Shown here: positions 1 through 5,290 of the stretch, piece after piece
Position numbering within the stretch: position 1 is the first letter of the stretch
How the letters are laid out: each line of letters starts with the position of its first letter
Assembly (NCBI GenBank): GCA_017382615.1
Contig: JAFNZX010000046.1
Span: 1-5,290, forward strand
Length of the DNA stretch: 5,290 bases
Reading direction: 5' to 3'
From: Clostridia bacterium
Lineage (GTDB): Bacteria; Bacillota; Clostridia; Oscillospirales; CAG-272
Notes under the pieces: model-generated
Told to the model about the DNA's origin: nothing
Database searches by the model: none
Seen by the model: only the letters and a program-made list of their open reading frames with translations
Translations under genes and position numbers: made by a program

Positions 1-1781
1 AAATTGCCGACAGGCTCGAGAATAGCGGGAGCAGCCAGCTCCAAGCACTTCTTATATGCCAAGCTTGCAGCAGTCTTGAAGGAAAGCTCGTCGGAGTCAA
101 CGGCATGGTAAGAACCGTCGTACAGATCAGCTGCAAGGTTGATCAGCGGGAATCCGGCAACACCCTTAGCCATAGCATCCTGCAGACCCTTCTCTACTGC
201 GGGATAGAAGTTCTTCGGAACAGTACCACCAACGACGGAAACGGTAAAGGTCAAGCCTTCTGCCTCGCCGGGAGCGAAACGAATCTTAACATGACCAAAC
301 TGACCGGAACCACCGTTCTGCTTCTTGTGCTTGCCTTCCACGTCACACTTCTTGGTGATCTTTTCGCGGTAAGCGATCTTGGGAGTATCCAGCTTGATCT
401 GTACGCCGAACTTGCCCTTCATCTTGGCAGCCAGCACGCTCAGGTGCATATCACCCAGACCGTAGATCAGCATCTGCTTGGTCTCGGGGTTGTTTTCATA
501 TCTCAGTGTCAAATCTTCCTCAGTCATTCTTGCAATTGCCTGAGAAATCTTGCTCTCATCCTTCGCGGTTGCGGGCATCATAGCCTGGCACATGTAAGGA
601 TTGGGATACTTGGTAGCAGCGTATGCCTTGCCACCGGTCGTCAGAGTATCGTTGGTATTGGTGTCGGACAGCTTTGCAACCATACCGATATCACCGCAAG
701 CCAGCTCTTCAACCTCAGTCTGCTTGTTACCCTTCATAATGTAAATGTGCGCCATCTTTTCCTGCGCATCACTGCGGAGGTTGGTCAGCACCATATCTCT
801 CTTGACAGTACCGCTCATAACCTTGAACAGAGACATCTTGCCAAGGAACGGGTCTGCAATGGTCTTGAATACGAACAGTGCAGGATCGCCATCAACGTCG
901 ATCTTGATCTCCTCACCGTCAGCGAGCTTTTCAACCTTCTTAGCAGTATGTCTGGGGAAGGAGTCCACGATCGCATCCATCAGTGCAACAACGCCCCAAA
1001 GTCTGGTAGCAGCGCCGCAGAATACGGGTGTGATAGTACCGTCAATAATACCCTGGTGCATAGCCTCAAGGGATTCTTCCTTGGTAAAGTCCTCACCGTC
1101 GAAGAACTTCATCATCAACTCGTCGGAAGTACCTGCCAGAGCTTCCTTAAGAACCTCCTGGTATCTTTCAGCGTTTGCCTCAAGCTCGGGAGTCATAGTA
1201 GTCTCGGTTCTCTTGCCGCTGTCGTCATAAACGTAAGCCTTCATGTCGATCAGGTCGATCATGGTGATGTCCTTACCGTTTTTACCAACGGGAACGAATA
1301 CAGGGCACAGGGAGTTACCGAACTTATCGTGCAGCTCTGCAAAGGTCTTGTTGAAGTGTGCATCCAGATCGTCGCACTTATTGATAAAGAATACCTTCGG
1401 AATACCCATAGCGCACGCCTTATCCCATGCCAGCTCAGTACCGACCTCAAGACCTGCCTTACCGTCAACCATAATAACGGCACTGTCCGCAACGCGGGCT
1501 GCCTGATTGACCTCACCCTCGAAATCGAGGTAGCCGGGAGCGTCGATAACGTTGATCTTAATATCCTTCCAGAAAACGTGCGCCAAGGATGCGGACAGAG
1601 AGAAGCCTCTTGCCTTTTCCTCTGCGTCAAAGTCGCATACGGTGTTGCCGTCGGTAGTCTTACCCATGCGGTCAATACCGCCGGAGACGTACAGCATAGA
1701 CTCTGCAAGAGAGGTCTTACCCGAGCCGCCGTGGCCCATCAGTGCAACGTTTCTGATCTGCTTGGTGTTAAAAGTAGCCAT
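1..1781 (-). CDS. Elongation factor G-like translational GTPase (EF-G2/FusA2 type), 3' end cut off by the window
   Basis: The first 593 codons are visible; EF-G proteins are usually about 690 residues, so roughly 100 residues (domain V) lie beyond the left edge. Reading from ATG at 1781, the G domain shows the P-loop GHGGSGKT (16-23), a switch I segment ARGFSLSAS (57-65), DAPGYLDF (80-87) and NKCD (134-137); CGAA later fits the G5 position. The domain IV signature GGSGQFGHVKIRF starts near residue 490. The visible end, APAILEPVGN, matches the entry to domain V. Canonical EF-G has RGITI and DTPGH; here these are RGFS and DAPGY, so the catalytic-His position is Tyr. That is the pattern of the EF-G-like/FusA2 subfamily, not of housekeeping FusA or TetM. 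The role would be a cytoplasmic ribosome-associated GTPase, but the exact function of this subfamily is unsettled. The start is supported by AAGGAA seven bases upstream and by the usual N-terminal distance to the P-loop. It has its own promoter. Confidence 0.93.
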   Translation of the reverse strand, partial: MATFNTKQIRNVALMGHGGSGKTSLAESMLYVSGGIDRMGKTTDGNTVCDFDAEEKARGFSLSASLAHVFWKDIKINVIDAPGYLDFEGEVNQAARVADSAVIMVDGKAGLEVGTELAWDKACAMGIPKVFFINKCDDLDAHFNKTFAELHDKFGNSLCPVFVPVGKNGKDITMIDLIDMKAYVYDDSGKRTETTMTPELEANAERYQEVLKEALAGTSDELMMKFFDGEDFTKEESLEAMHQGIIDGTITPVFCGAATRLWGVVALMDAIVDSFPRHTAKKVEKLADGEEIKIDVDGDPALFVFKTIADPFLGKMSLFKVMSGTVKRDMVLTNLRSDAQEKMAHIYIMKGNKQTEVEELACGDIGMVAKLSDTNTNDTLTTGGKAYAATKYPNPYMCQAMMPATAKDESKISQAIARMTEEDLTLRYENNPETKQMLIYGLGDMHLSVLAAKMKGKFGVQIKLDTPKIAYREKITKKCDVEGKHKKQNGGSGQFGHVKIRFAPGEAEGLTFTVSVVGGTVPKNFYPAVEKGLQDAMAKGVAGFPLINLAADLYDGSYHAVDSDELSFKTAASLAYKKCLELAAPAILEPVGN

Positions 1782-1809
1782 GATTGTGTTCCTTGTTTCC
1801 CTTTTTTGC

Positions 1810-1824
1810 CCCGACTTTGTCGGG
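1810..1824 (-). other. Small hairpin in the 5' leader of the EF-G-like gene
   Basis: CCCGAC (1810-1815) and GTCGGG (1819-1824) form a 6-bp GC-rich stem with a 3-nt loop, about 29 bases before the start codon. In the transcribed direction it is followed by GC and an A-tract, not a U-tract, so it is not a typical terminator. It could affect leader stability or translation, but no riboswitch or attenuator architecture is visible. Confidence 0.45.
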
Positions 1825-1907
1825 ACGGGACCTTTCTTTGAAATTTATTGCAAAACAAAAGTTGTTCATATGCAAATATGTGTAAAAATTATACAACATA
1901 CTATTTT

Positions 1908-1936
1908 ATTATACAGCACCAAACACGATTTTTCAA
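1908..1936 (-). promoter_or_regulatory. Sigma-A/sigma-70 type promoter of the EF-G-like gene
   Basis: On the minus strand, TTGAAA (1931-1936) and a perfect TATAAT (1908-1913) are separated by exactly 17 bases. Transcription would start near 1901, giving a leader of about 120 nt. A second TATAAT at 1888-1893 has only a poor -35 match (CTGTAT at 1911-1916) and is probably fortuitous or a minor alternative start. The surrounding DNA is AT-rich, as expected for a promoter, and lies just downstream of the tatD terminator. This supports independent, probably strong, transcription of the EF-G-like gene. Confidence 0.85.
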
Positions 1937-1958
1937 GAGATCAAATTGATTTTTTTGC

Positions 1959-1987
1959 AAAGAGGGCGTAAAAATTACGCCCTCTTT
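1959..1987 (-). terminator. Intrinsic terminator downstream of tatD
   Basis: A perfect inverted repeat has an 11-bp core (AGAGGGCGTAA at 1961-1971 with TTACGCCCTCT at 1975-1985) and two further A-T pairs on the outside, around a 3-nt loop. It begins about 20 bases after the tatD stop. In the tatD direction the stem is followed by a short U run and then GC, so the U-tract is modest. On the plus strand there is a better run of six Ts (1985-1990), so the element may work in both directions, although no plus-strand gene is seen that would need it. Confidence 0.8.
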
Positions 1988-2007
1988 TTTATTCACTTTG
2001 CACAAAT

Positions 2008-2811
2008 TTATAAGATTTTAAACAGTTCCATGGCATTTTTCGCCGTAATCTCGGCAATTTCCTCTACTGCAACACCGTGCAGCTCTGCTTGCATTTGCGC
2101 CGTCAGATACATGTATCCCGAGTGGTTGACCTTGCCGCGATGGGGGTGCGGCGTCAGATAAGGGCAATCGGTTTCCAGCAAGAGGCGGTCAAGCGGCACG
2201 GCTGCGGCTGCGCGCCTTGCCCTGTCTGCATTCTTGAAGGTAATGGGGCCGGAGAACGAGATATACCAACCGAGCTTGACCAGCTCCTTTGCCATTTCAT
2301 CGCTGCCGGAATAGCTATGGAACACTCCGCGCACGTCGGGATACTGCTTGATCATGGCAAGCGTGTCGCCGTGCGCTTCGCGGTCGTGGATGATCACGGG
2401 CAGGTCAAGCTCGCGCGCCATGTCGAGCTGACGGGAGAAATATTGCGCTTGCAGCTCCCGATTGACGGGCTGCCAGTAGTAGTCGAAGCCGATCTCACCG
2501 ATGGCAACGATCTTATCGCGACGGCGGATCTCGGGATCGCAGACCTGAGAATACAGCGTGGCAAGCACGTTGTCGGGGGTATCGGTCAGATGCTGGCAAT
2601 CGTGAGGATGGATTCCAATGGCGCAATACATATGATCGTACTGCGCGGTCTGCTCGATGCAGCGCAGATTGGACGCGGGCTCGATGCCGACGTTGATGAT
2701 CCAACCGACGCTCTCGCGAAATTCGGGTGAGGTCAGGATGGCGTGTGCACCGCCCTCCAAAGTGTCAAATTTTTTATCAAAATAATGTGCGTGAGAGTCA
2801 AATAATTTCAT
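2008..2811 (-). CDS. tatD: TatD-family metal-dependent hydrolase (putative DNase), YcfH/YabD type
   Basis: The 267-residue product is within the usual TatD range of about 255-270. It begins MKLFDSHAHY, the family N-terminus, with metal ligands H7 and H9. It then shows GIHPH (66-70), GEIGFDYYW (105-113, ligand E106), VIIHDREA (H142), FHSYSG (H165) and LETDCPYLTP (D215). All the expected metal-binding positions of this TIM-barrel family are present, so the enzyme should be active. Family members are cytoplasmic Mg2+-type nucleases linked to DNA repair and RNA or DNA turnover; the physiological substrate cannot be read from sequence. An open frame extends upstream to 3003, but the start at 2811 is chosen because family homology begins there and AGGA sits five to six bases before the ATG. 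The upstream extension is repeat sequence. It lies downstream of metG in the same orientation, a known Firmicutes arrangement. No convincing promoter was found between them. Confidence 0.95.
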   Translation of the reverse strand: MKLFDSHAHYFDKKFDTLEGGAHAILTSPEFRESVGWIINVGIEPASNLRCIEQTAQYDHMYCAIGIHPHDCQHLTDTPDNVLATLYSQVCDPEIRRRDKIVAIGEIGFDYYWQPVNRELQAQYFSRQLDMARELDLPVIIHDREAHGDTLAMIKQYPDVRGVFHSYSGSDEMAKELVKLGWYISFSGPITFKNADRARRAAAAVPLDRLLLETDCPYLTPHPHRGKVNHSGYMYLTAQMQAELHGVAVEEIAEITAKNAMELFKIL

Positions 2812-2925
2812 AAAATTCCTTTCAATATGGGTTGTCACAGATAAAAAGTTTTCGCCCGCCTTTTTCAGAAAGGCATGGTGGCGTGTGAATATTGAAGTGT
2901 TTTCGAGTGTTTCTGACGCCACCCT

Positions 2926-2954
2926 GATGTTGGACTTCTGTGAAGTCCAACATC
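2926..2954. repeat. Perfect 13-bp hairpin of repeat copy A
   Basis: GATGTTGGACTTC pairs perfectly with GAAGTCCAACATC around a TGT loop. Its counterpart in copy B is at 3222-3250. Three stem positions differ between the copies, and each is matched by a compensating change on the opposite side. The stem is bounded by the longer-range GGTGGCGT/ACGCCACC pairing on its left and the GC hairpin on its right. Confidence 0.9.
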
Positions 2955-2980
2955 TAAAACTCAACCGGCAGCGCCCTTGG

Positions 2981-2998
2981 TCGCGCCCGCAGGCGCGA
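2981..2998. repeat. GC-rich hairpin of repeat copy A
   Basis: TCGCGCC (2981-2987) pairs with GGCGCGA (2992-2998) around a CGCA loop. This hairpin and the following AAACAT form the longest stretch that is identical in both copies, so it is probably the most constrained part of the unit. Confidence 0.8.
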
Positions 2999-3112
2999 AA
3001 CATCCTTAACGGCGTTTAATTTGCAAAGCAAATATGTTCTTCTTTTGCGCCTACTTGCACAAAAAAGAACGGAGAGAATTTCCTCAATGTTACATATCCT
3101 AACCCTTTCCCC

Positions 3113-3150
3113 GCTTTCTTCTTTGACACCGCTGGCGCAAAGAAGAAAGC
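3113..3150. repeat. 13-bp polypyrimidine/polypurine hairpin at the inner end of copy B
   Basis: GCTTTCTTCTTTG (3113-3125) pairs perfectly with CAAAGAAGAAAGC (3138-3150) around a 12-nt loop. The matching place in copy A (about 3036-3070) keeps a weaker version in which GTTCTTCTTTTG can pair with a purine-rich CAAAAAAGAAC arm with one bulge. The strand asymmetry (all-pyrimidine against all-purine arms) is marked. No U-tract follows, so a terminator role is not supported. Confidence 0.75.
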
Positions 3151-3179
3151 TTGGCAAAGAAGAAACGCCGAGAATGTTT

Positions 3180-3195
3180 CGCGCCTGCGGGCGCG
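3180..3195. repeat. GC-rich hairpin of repeat copy B
   Basis: CGCGCC (3180-3185) pairs with GGCGCG (3190-3195) around a TGCG loop. It is the reverse complement of the copy A hairpin. The outermost pair of copy A is lost here. Confidence 0.75.
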
Positions 3196-3221
3196 CCAAG
3201 GGCTGCACCGGTTAACTTTTG

Positions 3222-3250
3222 GATGCTGAATTTTGCAGAAATTCAGCATC
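3222..3250. repeat. 12-bp hairpin of repeat copy B, covarying with copy A
   Basis: GATGCTGAATTT (3222-3233) pairs perfectly with AAATTCAGCATC (3239-3250) around TGCAG. Compared with 2926-2954 in the same orientation, T-A has become C-G, G-C has become A-T and C-G has become T-A. Only the innermost pair is lost. The overall length of 29 nt is unchanged. Confidence 0.9.
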
Positions 3251-3361
3251 AGGTGGCGTCAATAACACTCGCAAGCACAACAACATTCACACGCCACCAT
3301 GCTTTTCTGAAAAAAGGTCGATCAAAAACTTTCATTCTGTGGCGCGTATCCGTATGATGAT

Positions 3362-3389
3362 CGGGGCTGACGCGTGTGCGGCAGCCCCG
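3362..3389 (-). other. GC-rich hairpin just after the metG stop, possible weak terminator
   Basis: CGGGGCTG (3362-3369) and CAGCCCCG (3382-3389) form an 8-bp stem with a 12-nt loop, starting nine bases after the metG stop. In the metG direction it is followed by ATCATCATACGG, with no U-tract, so efficient intrinsic termination is doubtful. It may act as a 3'-end stabilising or processing structure, or allow read-through towards tatD. Confidence 0.5.
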
Positions 3390-3397
3390 TTACGTTT

Positions 3398-5290
3398 TTA
3401 TCTGATTCTTTCGCCGAGGGGTGTATCTTCTGCAAGGAAGACGACGCGAACGGTCTCCTCACCGCTTGCAAGGATCATGCCGTTGGATTCAATGCCGCAC
3501 AGCGTTGCGGGCTTGAGATTAGCAACCAAAATAATCTTCTTGCCGATCAGCACCTCGGGCTCGTACCATTTTGCAATACCCGAAACGACCTGTCTTTGCT
3601 CGTAGCCGAGATCCACGGTCAGCTTGAGAAGCTTCTTTGCCTTGGGCACTCTCTCGCAAGTCAGGATCTGTGCCGAACGCAGCTCTACGTTCATAAACGC
3701 GTCAATTCCGATCAGCGCGCAGCCCTCGGGCTTCTCTACTGCAGGCGCGGGCGCGTTCTTGGCAGCCTCTGCCTCCTGCTCCTTTGCGATCTCCTCTAAC
3801 TTCTTTGCCTCGTCTACTCTTGCAAACAGCACCTTGGAATCGGCAACCTCATTGCCTGCAGCGATACCGCAGAATTTATCCGCAGCACCAATGGTCTCAA
3901 AGCTGCGTGCCTGCGTGTTGAGCATAGAGAGCACCTCCTCTGCGGTGGCAGGCAGCAGGGGCAGCAGCATGACGGCACCCCAACGGATTGCCTCAAGCAG
4001 GTTGTACATGACAGTGCCAAGTCTTTCCTTGTTTGCCTCGTCCTTTGCCAGCGTCCAGGGCGTGGTTTCATCAATATACTTATTCGCTCTGCCGAACAGC
4101 TCAAACACTGCTGCGGTCGCATCCGCAATGTGGTAGCTGTCCATGCAGGAGATATACTTGTAATAGCATTCCACACAGGTATCTATCAGATCCTTGTCGG
4201 TATCGTTGTATTCCGCGGGTGCTGCAACCTGCTTTGCAAAATACTTCTTTTGCATATCAAGAGTTCTCTTGACAAGGTTACCGAGGTTGTTGACAAGGTC
4301 GGTGTTGAAACGCTTGATGACGTTATCGTAGGTGATCGTGCCGTCCGCGTTGAAGGGCATTTCGGCAAGCGCGTAGTGGCGAACGCCGTCCACGCCGAAG
4401 TGCTCTGCCAGCTTGTCCGCATAGATGACGTTGCCGCGCGACTTGGACATCTTTTCAATGCCCGCGATAAACCAGGGATGTGCAAACACCTGCTTGGGCA
4501 GAGGCAGATCCAGCGCCATTAAGAAGATAGGCCAGTAGATGGTATGGAAGCGCAGAATGTCCTTACCGATCATGTGTACGTCGCAGGGCCACAGCTTGCG
4601 GAACTGCTCGCTCTGCTCCTCAAAGGTCTTGTCGGGATCGTAGCCAATGGCGGTGATATAGTTGGTCAGCGCATCCAGCCATACGTAGATGACGTGCTTG
4701 GGGTCAAAGGTGGGAACGCCCCAGGTAAAGGAGGTACGGGAAACGCAAAGATCCTGCAAGCCGCCCTCAACCTTAAGGAAATTGTTGACCATTTCCTTCT
4801 TTCTGGACTCGGGCCAGATGAACTCGGGGTTATCCTCGATGTGCTTGATGAGTCTGTCGGCGTACTTGCTCATCTTGAAGAAGTAAGCCTCCTCGGTCGC
4901 CTTGACCAGCTCTCTGCCGCACTCGGGGCACTTGCCGTCAGTTACCTGAGAGTCGGTAAAGAAGGATTCGTCAGGGGTGCAGTACCAGCCCTCGTAATAG
5001 CCCTTATAAATATCACCCTGCTCGTAGAATCTCTTGAAGATCTTGGTCACGGCTGCCACGTGATAGTCGTCGGTGGTACGGATAAAGTGGTCATAACTTG
5101 CGCCCATGTGATCAAAAATCGCCTTGATCTCGCCCGCAACGCCGTCTACGTACTTTTGCGGGGTAATGCCCGCCTCCTTGGCGCAGTTCTCAATTTTCTG
5201 ACCGTGCTCGTCAGTGCCGGTGCAGAAGAACACGTCATATCCGCGCTCGCGCTTGTAACGAGCCACGGCATCGGTCATGATAATCTCATA
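3398..5290 (-). CDS. metG: Methionyl-tRNA synthetase with C-terminal tRNA-binding domain, 5' end beyond the window
   Basis: The enzyme charges tRNA-Met with methionine in the cytoplasm. The visible part is 630 residues; the N-terminal segment carrying the HIGH-type signature is off the right edge, as the frame stays open (YEII before the Met at 5278). Numbering from that Met, the catalytic fold shows GTDEHGQKI (21-29), a zinc-knuckle region with C100 and CPECGR (117-122), YVWLDALTNYI (198-208) and the class I signature KMSKS (276-280). A helical anticodon-binding domain follows, including NLGNLVKR (331-338) and YIDETTPW (401-408). A charged Ala/Glu/Lys/Pro linker (about 489-518) leads to an EMAPII/Trbp111-like domain (about 524-626) containing AKWYEPE and SNGMILAS, which in the family provides tRNA binding and dimerisation. 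The Met at 5278 is internal and is not the true start, because the family has about 30 further residues before it. tatD follows downstream, separated by the repeat block. Confidence 0.97.
   Translation of the reverse strand, partial: YEIIMTDAVARYKRERGYDVFFCTGTDEHGQKIENCAKEAGITPQKYVDGVAGEIKAIFDHMGASYDHFIRTTDDYHVAAVTKIFKRFYEQGDIYKGYYEGWYCTPDESFFTDSQVTDGKCPECGRELVKATEEAYFFKMSKYADRLIKHIEDNPEFIWPESRKKEMVNNFLKVEGGLQDLCVSRTSFTWGVPTFDPKHVIYVWLDALTNYITAIGYDPDKTFEEQSEQFRKLWPCDVHMIGKDILRFHTIYWPIFLMALDLPLPKQVFAHPWFIAGIEKMSKSRGNVIYADKLAEHFGVDGVRHYALAEMPFNADGTITYDNVIKRFNTDLVNNLGNLVKRTLDMQKKYFAKQVAAPAEYNDTDKDLIDTCVECYYKYISCMDSYHIADATAAVFELFGRANKYIDETTPWTLAKDEANKERLGTVMYNLLEAIRWGAVMLLPLLPATAEEVLSMLNTQARSFETIGAADKFCGIAAGNEVADSKVLFARVDEAKKLEEIAKEQEAEAAKNAPAPAVEKPEGCALIGIDAFMNVELRSAQILTCERVPKAKKLLKLTVDLGYEQRQVVSGIAKWYEPEVLIGKKIILVANLKPATLCGIESNGMILASGEETVRVVFLAEDTPLGERIR

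Larger units (their letters stand above)
2836..3082 (+). repeat. Hairpin-rich intergenic repeat unit, copy A
   Basis: This copy aligns by eye with the reverse complement of copy B over nearly its full length. In the first 170 bases about four in five positions agree, and similarity is patchier after that. Fully identical blocks include 18 nt at 2873-2890 (matching 3285-3302) and 22 nt at 2982-3003 (matching 3174-3195). In order it carries a GCCTTT/AAAGGC stem (2858-2863 with 2869-2874), a long-range GGTGGCGT/ACGCCACC stem (2877-2884 with 2916-2923), the hairpin at 2926-2954, a GC hairpin at 2981-2998, a small ATTTGC/GCAAAT stem (3019-3024 with 3028-3033) and a degraded pyrimidine/purine stem around 3036-3070. 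No transposase or convincing coding sequence is present. It could be a non-autonomous mobile element, a REP/MITE-like dispersed repeat or a structured RNA; the window alone does not decide. Confidence 0.8.
3103..3341 (-). repeat. Hairpin-rich intergenic repeat unit, copy B (inverted relative to copy A)
   Basis: Read on the minus strand from 3341, this copy starts with CACAGA like copy A and follows the same order of blocks: an imperfect CTTTT/AAAAG stem, the GGTGGCGT/ACGCCACC stem (3252-3259 with 3291-3298), the hairpin at 3222-3250, the GC hairpin at 3180-3195, CGGCGTTT, and a pyrimidine-rich/purine-rich stem at 3113-3150. About 20 bases (3083-3102) separate the copies at the centre, so the pair forms a diverged inverted dimer of about 500 bp. 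Short open frames here give mirrored peptides in the two copies (for example MFRACGR from both). That is expected from the repeat itself and is not evidence of a gene. Confidence 0.8.

Noticed and set aside
1810..1824. Terminator or T-box leader before the EF-G-like gene
   Set aside because: The hairpin is followed by an A-tract in the transcribed direction, and no T-box signature or alternative antiterminator pairing could be seen.
105..1841. Long plus-strand open frame (578 codons) opposite the EF-G-like gene
   Set aside because: The minus strand encodes a clear EF-G-like protein with all GTPase motifs over the same bases. The plus-strand translation has no recognisable domain and is rich in Leu, His and Cys, as expected of an antisense shadow.
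2812..3003. N-terminal extension of TatD to a start at 3003
   Set aside because: The extra 64 residues are translated repeat sequence. Family homology starts exactly at MKLFDSHAH, which has its own AGGA site.
3016..3249. Small minus-strand frames in the repeat block (77 and 84 codons) as hypothetical proteins
   Set aside because: They lie in overlapping frames across hairpins, have no upstream ribosome binding site of note, and mirrored peptides arise from both repeat copies. The pattern of change between copies preserves base pairing, not protein.
2836..3341. CRISPR array or complete insertion sequence
   Set aside because: There are only two copies, in inverted orientation and diverged, without regular spacers. 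No transposase frame lies between or beside them.
3374..4522. Several plus-strand frames of 79-170 codons opposite metG
   Set aside because: All are antisense to strongly conserved MetRS domains and show no motifs of their own.

Overview
The window looks like chromosomal DNA from a Bacillota/Clostridia-type bacterium, probably a gut-associated lineage. This is inferred from the metG-tatD gene order known from Firmicutes, the consensus sigma-A-type promoter, the AGGA-type ribosome binding sites and the protein flavour. No finer assignment can be supported. All three genes lie on the minus strand, so transcription runs right to left.

From right to left: (1) metG (methionyl-tRNA synthetase), whose 5' end lies beyond the right edge, ends at 3398. 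(2) A gap of about 590 bases (2812-3397) holds no credible gene. It is almost filled by two inverted, diverged copies of a hairpin-rich unit of roughly 240 bp (about 2836-3082 and 3103-3341), plus a GC-rich hairpin just after metG. (3) tatD (TatD-family metal-dependent hydrolase), 2008-2811, is followed by an intrinsic terminator-like hairpin. (4) An intergenic region carries a textbook promoter (TTGAAA, 17 bp, TATAAT) and a small 5'-leader hairpin. (5) A gene for an elongation factor G-like GTPase of the EF-G2/FusA2 type starts at 1781 and runs off the left edge, with domain V missing.

metG and the EF-G-like gene act in translation, in tRNA charging and as a ribosome-associated translational GTPase respectively. 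TatD proteins are DNA/RNA quality-control nucleases or hydrolases. metG and tatD are commonly neighbours in Firmicutes and may be one transcription unit here, now split by the repeat block. The EF-G-like gene appears to be an independent unit.

The most interesting part is the repeat block. One 29-nt hairpin in the unit occurs in both copies with three paired compensatory substitutions, so its base pairing has been kept while its sequence changed. That points to a structured RNA or DNA element rather than coding sequence. The long open frames on the plus strand opposite the EF-G-like and metG genes, and the small frames inside the repeat block, are judged spurious.
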